In this document: piece by piece, positions 51,888 through 61,227 of the stretch
Layout: each line of letters begins with the position of its first letter
Position numbering within the stretch: the stretch's first letter is position 1
Assembly (NCBI RefSeq): GCF_002095475.1
Contig: NZ_MLFR01000008.1
Location: 62,001 to 126,000, forward strand
Length of the DNA: 64,000 bases
Source of the DNA: Pantoea rwandensis
Lineage (GTDB): Bacteria; Pseudomonadota; Gammaproteobacteria; Enterobacterales; Enterobacteriaceae
Direction: 5' to 3'
The notes under the pieces: model-generated
What the model saw: only the letters and a program-made list of their open reading frames with translations
Told to the model about the DNA's origin: nothing
The model's database searches: none
Made by a program: the position numbers and the translations under genes

Positions 51888-52853
51888 CTACTGATTGACC
51901 TTCGCAATCAGGTCCATCATTTTTAATCTCGGGTCGTTTGAAACTTTACGCACTTCCAGTTCAATACCGCGCTCGTTCAATTTGCGGAACGCGGCGATAT
52001 CTTTCTGATCGACAGAGACCGCGTTGTTGACCTGGGTTTTGCCCTGTTTAAATGCCATACCACCAATGTTGACGGATTTGATGTCGACGCCTTGCTCAAC
52101 AATACGTTCCACATCGGTTGGGTTGGTGAAGAGCAGCATCACGCGATCGCGGCCATATTTCGGGTTATTCCACACACGGATCATCTTAGCGACATCGACC
52201 ACATGGGCAGTTACGCCCGGTGGTGCCACCTGCGTGAGCAGCGTCTTACGTACATGATCGTTAGCTACTTCATCACTTACCACGATGATGCGCGTCACGT
52301 TGGTCTCTTTTGTCCAGCGGGTCGCCACCTGGCCGTGAATCAAGCGGTCATCGATACGGGCAAGCCCGATCTTCATGTGCTCGCCGGGTGCCAGCGGTTT
52401 TTGTGGTTGTGCTGGGGCCTTGGCCGCAACCGGAGCGGCCGCTTCTGGCGTTGGCGTTTCGGTCTTGAGGGCTTTAACTCCTTCACGGCCCGCTTCCACG
52501 GCAATGTGAATCAATTCCTCAAAAGATGGATTGTCATCGCGCCCCATTAGGGTTTCCACCAGCATCGGAATATTCACCCCGGCGATGACATCATAATTCG
52601 GCTTATCCACGACAATGCGGCTGGCCGCATTGAATGGGCTGCCACCCCAGGTATCGACTAAGAACAACACGCCTTTTGAAGTATCGAGTTCTGTCAGTCG
52701 CGCCTGATACTTTTCGATTAGCGTTTCTGCATTTTCGCCGGGTACGAAATCAATCCATCCGACATTTTCCTGTTCACCCAACAACATTTCTGCTGTTTTG
52801 AGCAGCTGTTCTGCCGCCCAGCCATGTGTACCAATTACAATAGCAATGGTCAC
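51888..52853 (-). CDS. manX: Mannose PTS component IIAB, GTG start
   Basis: Cytosolic phosphotransfer protein. The 321-residue fusion has IIA with the phosphorylated His10 (IGTHGWAAEQ), an Ala/Pro-rich linker (about residues 131-158) and IIB with the second phospho-His in IDDRLIHGQVATRW (about 174). The GTG start has GGAGG six bases upstream and matches E. coli manX, which also uses GTG. A NagC/Mlc operator and CRP site lie upstream. Confidence 0.97.
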   Translation of the reverse strand: MTIAIVIGTHGWAAEQLLKTAEMLLGEQENVGWIDFVPGENAETLIEKYQARLTELDTSKGVLFLVDTWGGSPFNAASRIVVDKPNYDVIAGVNIPMLVETLMGRDDNPSFEELIHIAVEAGREGVKALKTETPTPEAAAPVAAKAPAQPQKPLAPGEHMKIGLARIDDRLIHGQVATRWTKETNVTRIIVVSDEVANDHVRKTLLTQVAPPGVTAHVVDVAKMIRVWNNPKYGRDRVMLLFTNPTDVERIVEQGVDIKSVNIGGMAFKQGKTQVNNAVSVDQKDIAAFRKLNERGIELEVRKVSNDPRLKMMDLIAKVNQ

Positions 52854-53008
52854 TTGCTACCTCCGTTCGCATGAGAGATTCTCTGGCATTGCCGGGGAAT
52901 CATTGAGAATTACCGTTGTTGATTCAGGTGGATCGTTTGGGTCTGAGATGAAGAGTCGCATCAATAAATATTCCGAAACTGTCCGCTGCACAGCAGTAAG
53001 GTCGCGAT

Positions 53009-53032
53009 TTATTTTAGTGCGCGAAAAAATAA
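53009..53032. promoter_or_regulatory. NagC/Mlc operator of manXYZ
   Basis: TTATTTTAGTGCGCGAAAAA then ATAA fits the enterobacterial NagC/Mlc motif (TTATTT, central CGCG-like core, AAATAA). A minus-strand TAAAAT at 53016-53011 inside it is a good -10 for manX, implying a start near 53004 and a 150-base leader. Confidence 0.7.
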
Positions 53033-53036
53033 TTTA

Positions 53037-53052
53037 TGTGATGTTTGTCAGC
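53037..53052. promoter_or_regulatory. CRP site upstream of manX
   Basis: TGTGATGTTTGTCAGC matches 8 of 10 core CRP positions. Its centre (53044.5) would be about -40.5 from the inferred manX start, the class II position. Confidence 0.6.
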
Positions 53053-53136
53053 TATTTCGAGCGTAACGCTGCAAAATTGCATTTATGTTCGTTATTCCTG
53101 CGTTTGTGCAGTTGTTTGTAAATGTAATAAAATTTT

Positions 53137-53164
53137 TTGACGTTGTTGATGTAACTGATACATT
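53137..53164 (+). promoter_or_regulatory. Probable promoter for yoaE
   Basis: TTGACG at 53137 and TACATT at 53159, 16 bases apart, pointing toward yoaE; start near 53171 would give a leader of about 195 bases. Confidence 0.45.
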
Positions 53165-53210
53165 AGCGTTCTGTTTAATATTCAGGAGTATCGGGCTTCA
53201 GCTCACCTAT

Positions 53211-53366
53211 ATGGACCGTCACCGACGTCGCTCAACATGTTCACCGCGCTCTCTGGCGCACACTACAACGCTCTTCAGCGTGACCTCATTTGCTAACGAT
53301 CTTTCGTCTCGCTTCACGGCGCAGGCTCAATCTCGTTCGCCCCTCTGTATTGCAAGGAGTCATTGA
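53211..53366 (+). CDS. Possible YoaL-type leader ORF coupled to yoaE
   Basis: The 51-codon ORF ([20 protein letters not shown]...) ends in TGA whose final A is the first base of the yoaE ATG. E. coli has a small protein gene, yoaL, overlapping the yoaE start, so a coupled leader ORF is plausible. The peptide is basic and Ser-rich, with no recognised domain, and has no good RBS. An earlier ATG at 53085 in the same frame precedes the likely promoter. Confidence 0.35.
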   Translation: MDRHRRRSTCSPRSLAHTTTLFSVTSFANDLSSRFTAQAQSRSPLCIARSH

Positions 53367-54931
53367 TGGAATTTCTCTTCGACCCCTCAATTTGGGCGGG
53401 TTTACTGACGCTGATTGTGTTGGAGATCGTTCTCGGCATCGACAACCTGGTGTTTATCGCCATCCTTGCGGACAAGTTGCCACCGAAACAGCGTGATAAA
53501 GCGCGTCTGATCGGTTTGTCACTCGCATTGATCATGCGATTGGGCCTGCTTTCGCTGATTTCCTGGATCGTGACATTGACGCGACCCCTATTCAGCGTAG
53601 GCGATTTCAGTTTTTCCGGGCGAGATTTAATTCTGTTGTTCGGTGGTTTGTTCCTGTTATTCAAAGGAACCATGGAACTGCATGAGCGTCTGGAAAGTCG
53701 GGGCATGGAGCAGCAGGGCAATAAAGGCTATGCCAGTTTCTGGGCGGTAGTGATCCAGATTGTGGTGTTGGATGCGGTGTTCTCGCTTGATGCGGTCATT
53801 ACCGCTGTGGGGATGGTGAACCATCTGCCGGTGATGATGACGGCCGTCGTGATCGCCATGGGTGTGATGTTGCTGGCTTCGAAGCCGTTGACCAATTTTG
53901 TCAACGCCCATCCGACGGTTGTGGTGCTTTGCTTAAGCTTCCTGCTGATGATCGGTTTGTCATTGGTGGCGGAAGGCTTTGGTTTCCACATTCCTAAAGG
54001 CTATCTGTACGCCGCAATTGGCTTCTCGATTGTCATTGAGCTGTTCAACCAGATAGCGCGCCGCAACTTTATTCGTCATCAGGAACATCGCCCGATGCGT
54101 GAACGTACCGCCGAGGCGATCTTGCGTCTGATGGGCGGTCGCCAGCGTCATCAGCCAGCGACCACAGAAGACGCTGCACTGACGCAGGCGATGCCACAGG
54201 AAGCGTTTAAAGACGAAGAGCGTTATATGATTAACGGTGTGTTGACGCTGTCACAGCGCTCAATCCGCAGCATCATGACGCCACGCGGAAACATTTCATG
54301 GGTGGATGCCGAACGTCCGGTGGATGAAATTCGTATTCAGTTGCTGGATACGCCGCACAGCCTGTTCCCGGTGTGTCGTGGTGAGCTGGATGAAATTATC
54401 GGTGTGGTGCGAGCAAAAGAACTGCTGGTGGCACTGGAACACGGTATGGATGTCGCGACGTTTGCTGCTAATACGCCAGCCATTGTGGTACCGGAAACGT
54501 TGGATCCGATTAACCTGTTGGGCGTATTACGTCGAGCGAAGGGCAGTTTTGTGATCGTGACTAACGAATTCGGTGTGGTGCAAGGTTTGATTACCCCACT
54601 GGATGTGCTGGAAGCGATCGCGGGTGAATTCCCGGATGAAGATGAAACGCCAGATGTGATTGCCGATGGCGATGGCTGGTTAGTGAAAGGCGGGACCGAT
54701 CTTCACTCACTGCAGCAGTTGCTGGACCATCATGAATTGGTTGATCGAGAAGAAGACCACGCGTCTCTGGCTGGCTTGCTGATTGCGCAAAAGGGCCAAC
54801 TGCCAGTGCCCGGCGATGTGATTGATTTGCCACCGCTGCATTTCCAAATCATCGAGGCAACGGATTACCGCATCGACCTGGTGCGTATAACCAAAGACAA
54901 GCCACACGATGACGAAGAGCACGATGCTTAA
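53366..54931 (+). CDS. yoaE: TerC/CBS-domain membrane protein YoaE
   Basis: A 521-residue protein with a TerC-type membrane half of about seven helices ([25 protein letters not shown] with the acidic pair), a CBS domain pair ([22 protein letters not shown] and [20 protein letters not shown]) and a C-terminal CorC/HlyC domain. TerC proteins are linked to metal handling; the E. coli role is unsettled. The ATG at 53366 follows AAGGAG; the TTG one codon earlier is not preferred. Confidence 0.95.
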   Translation: MEFLFDPSIWAGLLTLIVLEIVLGIDNLVFIAILADKLPPKQRDKARLIGLSLALIMRLGLLSLISWIVTLTRPLFSVGDFSFSGRDLILLFGGLFLLFKGTMELHERLESRGMEQQGNKGYASFWAVVIQIVVLDAVFSLDAVITAVGMVNHLPVMMTAVVIAMGVMLLASKPLTNFVNAHPTVVVLCLSFLLMIGLSLVAEGFGFHIPKGYLYAAIGFSIVIELFNQIARRNFIRHQEHRPMRERTAEAILRLMGGRQRHQPATTEDAALTQAMPQEAFKDEERYMINGVLTLSQRSIRSIMTPRGNISWVDAERPVDEIRIQLLDTPHSLFPVCRGELDEIIGVVRAKELLVALEHGMDVATFAANTPAIVVPETLDPINLLGVLRRAKGSFVIVTNEFGVVQGLITPLDVLEAIAGEFPDEDETPDVIADGDGWLVKGGTDLHSLQQLLDHHELVDREEDHASLAGLLIAQKGQLPVPGDVIDLPPLHFQIIEATDYRIDLVRITKDKPHDDEEHDA

Positions 54932-54954
54932 TCGTTAAGAAATATCGTTACGCA

Positions 54955-54981
54955 AAAGGCCGTCGAAAGACGGCCTTTTTG
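54955..54981 (+). terminator. Intrinsic terminator after yoaE
   Basis: AAAGGCCGTC-GAAA-GACGGCCTTT followed by TTG and further T. Confidence 0.95.
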
Positions 54982-55037
54982 TTTTTCAGGGCACCGAACT
55001 CGGGCCGGATTTTGCCAACCGCACAATGTTTCATAAA

Positions 55038-55143
55038 GCCGGTAAAGGGGGATGAGGAGTAAAGCGTCCGCCGCAGGGAGGCGGCGGCCGAGGCTACAGG
55101 GATGTATTCACGCCGTCTTTACGGAACATCCCCCTTTACTGGC
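55038..55143. repeat. 106-bp element of nested inverted repeats
   Basis: Outer 17-bp arms (55038-55054 and 55127-55143) match at 16 of 17 positions. Inside are GTAAAG/CTTTAC and the hairpin CCGCCGC/GCGGCGG. The compact cruciform layout suggests a dispersed intergenic repeat family or structured RNA, not a simple terminator; the yoaE terminator lies earlier. Confidence 0.75.
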
Positions 55144-55177
55144 TGAAACGCGCCGATCAGAGGTCTGATTTTAACGC

Positions 55178-56740
55178 TCAGGTACTCAAATGCGACTGGT
55201 GCTGCTCCAGCCACACGGGGAAGTCTTCAATCGGCATTGGACGGGCATAATAATAGCCCTGTAAATGATCGACACCCCGTTCACGCAGATAATTGGCTTG
55301 TTCCGCAGTCTCTACCCCTTCAGCCACCAGTGCGATGTTCAAACGCTGCGCCAGAGAGATGACCATATCGGTCACGGTGGCGTTAATGGCATCAGTGCCG
55401 ATGGCTGCGGTGAAGATCTTGTCGATTTTCAGCACGTCTGGCTTCAAATCTTTAAGGTAGGCCAGAGAGCTGTGGCCGGTGCCAAAATCATCAATCGCCA
55501 AACTGACGCCAATCTCGTGCAACTGCGACACCACAGACTGATCAATCACGGGTAGCGCGTCACGCTCCGTTAATTCGACGACCAGTTTTGGCAAAGGATT
55601 AGCGGGCCACCAGATTTCCTGCAAATCCTCTACGATAGCCCGATCGTGGAAATGGCTGGCCGCAACATTAATGGCGATATGGAAAGAAGGGCACTGCGGC
55701 AGGTTAGGCAATTCATCTACCACTTTGGCGAGCACAAAGCGGGTCAGCGGAGCAATGAGGTTTTGACGCTCAGCCAAGGGAATAAATACATCAGGTGCTA
55801 TCCACCCTTGGCGAGGGTTGTGCCAACGCAATAGCAGTTCAATACCATCACATTCGCCGCTTTTCGCATTGATCAGCGGCTGGCAATAAACCATGAATTC
55901 GTTTGACGTAATGCCGTAACTGATTTGCCAGCTCAGGCTCATGCGGTTCGCGGTAGCCAGCCAGACAATGTAACCCATCAGTAGGCTCAACAGCACGGCA
56001 AGCGGTAGCTGGGAAGGTAGCGTGTTCAACGCCAGACGCGCTGGAGAAGGTCCATACAAAGTAATGCTAAACGGATATCGCAACGAGGATTGATCGTAAG
56101 CCACTTCATCTTCCGATGGTACGGTGTGCTCAATCAGAGGATTGCCGTATTCAAGACTTTGACCACCCACGTTGAAAATGGCGCGCTCAACCCATGGCAA
56201 TTGAGGTTCCAGCAAATAATTCGTCATCAACTCAACGTTAATGATCTGTAATAATCCATCGCGGTTATCCAGTGACTTCGGCGTCCACAGCAGCAGTACG
56301 GGCGATCCTTTCAACAGATCACCATCGGTTGTTAGCATCATGCGCTGGTTATTGATCGCGAGTTCAGGGTAGGTCTGACTAAATGAGATATCGCGTGGGC
56401 CATAAATACTGGAACAGTAAATGCTGTCATCCTGTACCAGTAGCACGGTACGAACGGTTTGCAACGCAGCGATTTTCTCAATGAGCGGGTAGCGTACTTG
56501 CGCGCAAGGCACGCCGACCAAGCCAAGAGTGTTATTGGCGGAAACATCAAGCGGGGAGAACATGCGGTCGAACCGTTCAATGGCTCGACTGGCAAAATTT
56601 AATGACTGTTGCTCAATACGCGATTTCTCTTCGATATAGCGAAAAGTTAGCGTGAGAATCAGAACCAGCGCAGCGATCACCAACGCAATAAGCAAGCGCT
56701 TACGGCGAAATTGACCGACAAATTGCTGGGGAATGAGCAT
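55178..56740 (-). CDS. pdeD: Membrane c-di-GMP phosphodiesterase, CSS-EAL type (PdeD-like)
   Basis: A 520-residue inner-membrane enzyme expected to hydrolyse cyclic-di-GMP. An N-terminal helix (LLIALVIAALVLILTLTF) and a second at about 250 flank a periplasmic CSS domain with the redox motif YCSSIYG. The cytoplasmic EAL domain has E-x-L-x-R in IELLLRW, the metal Glu in VVELTERDAL, DDFGTG, KIDK and EGVET, so it looks active. Position beside yoaE matches E. coli yoaD (pdeD). Confidence 0.92.
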   Translation of the reverse strand: MLIPQQFVGQFRRKRLLIALVIAALVLILTLTFRYIEEKSRIEQQSLNFASRAIERFDRMFSPLDVSANNTLGLVGVPCAQVRYPLIEKIAALQTVRTVLLVQDDSIYCSSIYGPRDISFSQTYPELAINNQRMMLTTDGDLLKGSPVLLLWTPKSLDNRDGLLQIINVELMTNYLLEPQLPWVERAIFNVGGQSLEYGNPLIEHTVPSEDEVAYDQSSLRYPFSITLYGPSPARLALNTLPSQLPLAVLLSLLMGYIVWLATANRMSLSWQISYGITSNEFMVYCQPLINAKSGECDGIELLLRWHNPRQGWIAPDVFIPLAERQNLIAPLTRFVLAKVVDELPNLPQCPSFHIAINVAASHFHDRAIVEDLQEIWWPANPLPKLVVELTERDALPVIDQSVVSQLHEIGVSLAIDDFGTGHSSLAYLKDLKPDVLKIDKIFTAAIGTDAINATVTDMVISLAQRLNIALVAEGVETAEQANYLRERGVDHLQGYYYARPMPIEDFPVWLEQHQSHLST

Positions 56741-56958
56741 CAGTAACCACCTTGCAAAACAAAGATTGAAGCCAAATTAACGTGAAGGTTATCGGCATAG
56801 AGGCGGCCAGGTTTAGCGTGCCGGAATAAAAAAAACGGCACTAAAAAACAGCGCGGCCACTAAGGGCCGCGCGCAAATTAATGTATCTGGTTTACTTACT
56901 CTGAGGTAGAGCGGGATGCATAAATAAATTTAAATGGTGATTTTTTAGGCGTGACAAA

Positions 56959-58323
56959 TTAATCACATTGAACTTTTATTGCCAGCCCACCACGAGAAGT
57001 CTCGCGGTATTTGGCATTCATGTCTTTGCCGGTTTCGTACATGGTCTCGATGACTTTATCCAGCGATACGCGAGGTTCACTGGTACGGCGCAATGCCATA
57101 CGCGCGGCATTGATGGCCTTCACCGAGGCGATGGCATTACGTTCAATACAGGGAACTTGCACCTGACCGGCAACGGGGTCACAGGTGAGGCCAAGGTTAT
57201 GCTCCATACCGATTTCAGCAGCAACGCAAACCTGCTCCGGACTGGCACCCAGCAGCTCGGCCAGACCCGCAGCGGCCATTGAGCAGGCGACACCCACCTC
57301 ACCCTGGCAACCCACTTCCGCACCGGAAATCGAAGCATTCATTTTATACAGCACGCCAATCGCACCCGACGAGAGGAAGTAGCGGATAAAGATCTCTGGC
57401 GTCACCGTCTCGATGAAATGATCGTAATAAGCCAGTACGGCCGGTACGATACCGCAGGCCCCGTTGGTTGGAGCGGTGACAACACGTCCCCCGGCAGCAT
57501 TCTCTTCATTCACCGCCAAGGCAAACATGTTGATCCAGTCGATCACATTCATAGGATCGTTGGAGTGCTTGGTGGACGAAACCAGCAAACGACGCAGCGA
57601 TGCGGCACGACGCGGAACGCGCAGTGGACCCGGTAACACGCCTTCCGTGTTAAGACCGCGATCAATACAGGCCTGCATGGTCTGCCAGACATTGCCAAAA
57701 TAGTGGTGAATGTCTTCGCGGCTGTGCAGAGCCAGTTCATTTTTCATCACTAAACCCGACAGAGACAGCCCGGTTTCATGGCAGTGGCTGAGCAACTCTT
57801 TAGCAGAGTTGAACGGGTAAGGGACGGACACTTGATCTAAGACCGACTGGCCAAAGTGTTCTTCATCGACAATGAAGCCGCCACCAATTGAGTAATAGGT
57901 TTTTGTCAGGATCAACAAATCACCCGCGAAGGCGTAGACCGTCATGCCATTTTCATGCAATGAGAGATTCTCACTGCGAAATACCATGCCGCCCTCACGT
58001 GGGAAGTCGACTTCACGTGCACCCTGAGCCAGTAATAGCCGCTCACGCTGTTCAACGTCTTTAATAAAGGCAGGAATACTATCGATATCCACCGTAGCCG
58101 GCTCGAAGCCCGCCAGGCCCATAATAATGGCAATGTCAGTATGGTGACCTTTACCCGTGAGCGACAGTGAGCCATAAACATCCACGCTGACGCGAGTGAC
58201 GTCCTGCAGTTTGCCCTGTTCGACCAGCAAATCAACGAACTGCTTGCCCGCTTTCATCGGACCCACGGTATGTGAGCTGGATGGGCCAATGCCCACTTTG
58301 AACATGTCAAAAACACTAATCAC
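56959..58323 (-). CDS. sdaA: L-serine dehydratase 1, GTG start
   Basis: Iron-sulfur enzyme deaminating L-serine to pyruvate. The 454-residue protein has SVFDMFKVGIGPSSSHTVGP at the N-terminus, cluster cysteines in GCQGEVGVACSMAAAG and CDPVAGQVQVPC, and an N-terminal ACT-like beta domain. I chose GTG at 58323, which has GAGGAG at good spacing and gives exactly the E. coli length; GTG at 58332 is too close to the RBS. Confidence 0.96.
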   Translation of the reverse strand: MISVFDMFKVGIGPSSSHTVGPMKAGKQFVDLLVEQGKLQDVTRVSVDVYGSLSLTGKGHHTDIAIIMGLAGFEPATVDIDSIPAFIKDVEQRERLLLAQGAREVDFPREGGMVFRSENLSLHENGMTVYAFAGDLLILTKTYYSIGGGFIVDEEHFGQSVLDQVSVPYPFNSAKELLSHCHETGLSLSGLVMKNELALHSREDIHHYFGNVWQTMQACIDRGLNTEGVLPGPLRVPRRAASLRRLLVSSTKHSNDPMNVIDWINMFALAVNEENAAGGRVVTAPTNGACGIVPAVLAYYDHFIETVTPEIFIRYFLSSGAIGVLYKMNASISGAEVGCQGEVGVACSMAAAGLAELLGASPEQVCVAAEIGMEHNLGLTCDPVAGQVQVPCIERNAIASVKAINAARMALRRTSEPRVSLDKVIETMYETGKDMNAKYRETSRGGLAIKVQCD

Positions 58324-58514
58324 TGGTGACACTCCTCACAGTTCTTTTTTTGTACGGCTGAAGCCGTTTATGCGGCTAATAGTAATCGCCCGCGCGCTGC
58401 AATGAGCAGCTTTTCGCATGAAATAAACTAATTATAAACCACAGAAATAGTTATCCCATTCCACTGTTGTGAAGTGGATCGAATTTATCGAGGATGGGAA
58501 ACCAGAGCGGTAAT

Positions 58515-59083
58515 TTAGGGGAGGGCGATTTGTTGACCCAGCGCGCGGATGATACCTGCGGTCATGCCCCAGATAAAGTAATCCTCATACCATGAGAGCC
58601 ACACCTGATGCTGACGGTGACCGCGACGCAATGTTAAACCGCTGTAACGGTTGAGGCGCAGCGCTTCTGCCAGTGGCATCGCAAAGGTGCTTTCCACTTC
58701 GTCAGGTTGATACTCAGTGGTAATCCAGCCGGAATGATACCGACCACGGGGGTCACGGCGAAACCGGTACTGCTGGTGACGGGCGGAAGCACGCCAACGA
58801 CGTTAACCTGTTGTGGCTGGATACCCACTTCCTCTTCTGCTTCACGCAGTGCGGTGTGCACCAGGGAATCATCGGTTGTGTCTTGCATGCCGCCGGGAAA
58901 GGCCACCTGACCGGCGTGTTTGCGCAGGTGAGAAGCGCGACGCGTCAGCAGCAAACCGGGTTCTGCCACGGCAATCACGGGTACCAACACCGCCGCACGT
59001 CGCCCGCTGATGACACTTTTCGGTGTGCTCACAGGTGGCTGCATCATGAAACGACTGAGAAATTGATCCAGTGTCAGGCTCAT
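58515..59083 (-). pseudogene. nudL: Nudix hydrolase NudL, interrupted by a one-base deletion
   Basis: The first part (from 59083) reads [16 protein letters not shown] and the Nudix box [29 protein letters not shown], then [10 protein letters not shown]. Just after this, near 58713-58719, the frame changes. The other frame continues with [23 protein letters not shown] and the C-terminus [22 protein letters not shown]. Adding one base restores 189 residues and E. coli-like spacing. Either a real frameshift mutation or a sequencing error. It begins immediately after the pabB stop. Confidence 0.88.
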
Positions 59084-60442
59084 TTAGACCTCACCGCTCA
59101 GGCTGGGCAAAATTCGATTAACTTTATGAAAGGTCTCTTGGTATTCGAGTTCAAGCTCGCTATCGGCAACCAGCCCCCCACCTGCGGCGCAATAAAGCTG
59201 TTGGTTTTCTGCAATCAGCGTACGGATGGTGATGCTGGTATCCATACGGCCGCATAAACTCAGGTAGCCGATACTGCCACACCATGCGTTGCGGCGCTGT
59301 GGCTCAAGCTCTTCAATGATTTCCATGGCACGGATTTTAGGCGCCCCGGTAATTGACCCGCCAGGGAAGCAGGCGCGTAGCAGGTCAGTCGCAGACAGAT
59401 GTTGTGGCAAACGGGCGCGCACGGTGCTCACCAAATGATGCACAGCTGGGAAAGGCTCGACAACAAAAAGCTCTGGCACGTGAACACTGCCCGGTTCTGC
59501 CACGCGGCCAATGTCATTGCGCAGCAAATCAACGATCATCAGATTCTCAGCACGATCTTTGTCCGCGTTGGCGAGCTTTTCCGCCTGTAATCGGTCGGCC
59601 TCAGCATCGGCGAGGCGCGGCAGGGTGCCTTTGATTGGACGGGTTTCAATCTCGTGCTGTTGCAGTGAAAGGAAACGTTCCGGTGACAGGCTCAGTATTG
59701 CGCTTCCCGGCAAACGAATAAAGGCACTAAACGGCGCACGGTTATCACGATTCAAACGCAAGAACGCCTGCCATTCATCTCCGCGGTAGCTGGCCTTAAA
59801 CCGCTGCGCCAGATTCACCTGGTAACAGTCGCCCGCCTGAATGTAGTTTTGTACTGTCTGGAAACGCTCGGCGTACTGCTCGAAGCTGAGATTAGATTGC
59901 CAATCGCTGGTCAGCGCAAAAGTTATAGGCTGCGGTACCGCTTGTGCCTGTAGCCATTGCCAGCGTTGTTCGGCATGAGTGAGTGAAATCAGCGTAAGTT
60001 TTTGCAGATGGTGGTCGGCAATCAGCGCCCAATCGTAAATCCCCACCGCCATATCCTGCGTTTTGAGATCTTGCTGCGCACGTTGCGGCACGGTCTCAAA
60101 CCGTCGACCCAGGTCGTAACCAAATAAGCCCAGTGCGCCGCCCTGAAAAGGTAAGTCTGCATTAAACGCCGGCTTTATGCCGAGTAAGTCGCACTGCTGT
60201 TGCACCAGCGTCAGTGGGTCTGCGGCAGAAAGTAACACCTTACCATCACTGTCGATCTCGGTGATATCTCCGCGCGTAGTCAGGGTGGCATGCGGGTCGG
60301 CGGTCAGTATATCAAAGCGATTATCGGCATGATCGGCATCGCCAGAGGTGAGTAGCATCGCCCATGGACGGTGTGCCAAAGCAGAAAAGCGTTGCAGTAA
60401 CGTATCAGGCGTATACTTCAGGTTAAGGGTTTGTACGATCAT
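59084..60442 (-). CDS. pabB: Aminodeoxychorismate synthase component I
   Basis: Makes 4-amino-4-deoxychorismate with PabA, on the way to p-aminobenzoate and folate. The 452-residue protein has GALGLFGYDLGRRF, DCYQVNLAQRF, the PabB-type active-site TRPIKGTLPR (Lys rather than the Ala of anthranilate synthase), KDRAENLMIVDLLRND and AFPGG-like CFPGGSITGAPKIRAMEI. The nudL start follows directly after its stop. Confidence 0.97.
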   Translation of the reverse strand: MIVQTLNLKYTPDTLLQRFSALAHRPWAMLLTSGDADHADNRFDILTADPHATLTTRGDITEIDSDGKVLLSAADPLTLVQQQCDLLGIKPAFNADLPFQGGALGLFGYDLGRRFETVPQRAQQDLKTQDMAVGIYDWALIADHHLQKLTLISLTHAEQRWQWLQAQAVPQPITFALTSDWQSNLSFEQYAERFQTVQNYIQAGDCYQVNLAQRFKASYRGDEWQAFLRLNRDNRAPFSAFIRLPGSAILSLSPERFLSLQQHEIETRPIKGTLPRLADAEADRLQAEKLANADKDRAENLMIVDLLRNDIGRVAEPGSVHVPELFVVEPFPAVHHLVSTVRARLPQHLSATDLLRACFPGGSITGAPKIRAMEIIEELEPQRRNAWCGSIGYLSLCGRMDTSITIRTLIAENQQLYCAAGGGLVADSELELEYQETFHKVNRILPSLSGEV

Positions 60443-60552
60443 CGGGCTTATTAATCCAGCAAGCAGGCGCGTAGCCTGGCATATTTTTTTGTCGCTGGCA
60501 CCTGTTTGTTCCGCGTGGAATAATGCGCCCCCTTTAGCATCAGGAGCGAATA

Positions 60553-60747
60553 ATGTTTACAGGTCTTCCGGCTTTATCTCATGAGCAGCAGCAGCAGGCT
60601 GTTGAGCGCATTCAGGAATTAATGGCAGGCGGCATGGCGAGTGGTCAGGCGATCGCGCAAGTTGCGCAGGAAATCCGCCAAACCTACAAGGGCGAAGCTA
60701 TTCGGGCGATGTTCGAAGACGATGAAGAAGAAGACGCCGACGAATAA
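60553..60747 (+). CDS. yoaH: Small conserved protein YoaH (UPF0181)
   Basis: A 64-residue helical, acidic-tailed protein beginning [20 protein letters not shown], with [20 protein letters not shown], closely matching E. coli YoaH. AGGAG lies upstream. It is divergent from pabB. Function unknown. Confidence 0.93.
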   Translation: MFTGLPALSHEQQQQAVERIQELMAGGMASGQAIAQVAQEIRQTYKGEAIRAMFEDDEEEDADE

Positions 60748-60760
60748 CGCCCGAACGGTT

Positions 60761-61105
60761 TTACAGCGCGGCGATGATTTTGATTTCGACTTTGTACTTC
60801 GGATTCATCAATCCGGCTTGCACGGTGCAACGCACTGGCGCATTGCCGGGTGAAACCCACGCGTCCCATGCGCGGTTCATCGCGGGGAAATCTGCTTTGT
60901 CCACCAGGAAAATAGTGGCGTCGAGGATCTTACTTTTATCTGATCCGACGCGGGTTAGAATCGCGTCAATTACCGCTAGAGCGTTAGCCGTTTGCGCTTC
61001 CGCATCATCATCAAGATTTTCCGGTACGCTGGTGTAATACACGGTTTGATCATGCACAACAGCTTCGGACATACGGTGTTCAGGATCGATACGTGTAATG
61101 GTCAT
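60761..61105 (-). CDS. yoaB: RidA-family protein YoaB
   Basis: Reactive intermediate deaminase family member of 114 residues. It contains TVYYTSVPENL, DAILTRVGSDKSKILDATIFL and the C-terminal PVRCTVQAGLMNPKYKVEI with the conserved Arg. The start at 61105 follows AAGGAG; the longer ORF to 61246 would overlap yoaA and is rejected. Confidence 0.95.
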   Translation of the reverse strand: MTITRIDPEHRMSEAVVHDQTVYYTSVPENLDDDAEAQTANALAVIDAILTRVGSDKSKILDATIFLVDKADFPAMNRAWDAWVSPGNAPVRCTVQAGLMNPKYKVEIKIIAAL

Positions 61106-61227
61106 GGTGTTCTCCTTTAATTTCGCTGCGCTAGCCTGCCATATCCCTGGGGGGCTGTCATCTGTTGTGGTCGCCTCATGGGAATCCTGAGATAATGTCA
61201 GTGTATTTAAGCAACCGGTGAGGATGT

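Noticed and set aside
61187..61201. SOS-box-like CTG...CAG before yoaA
   Set aside because: Spacer is nine bases, not ten, and the interior lacks the AT alternation of LexA sites.
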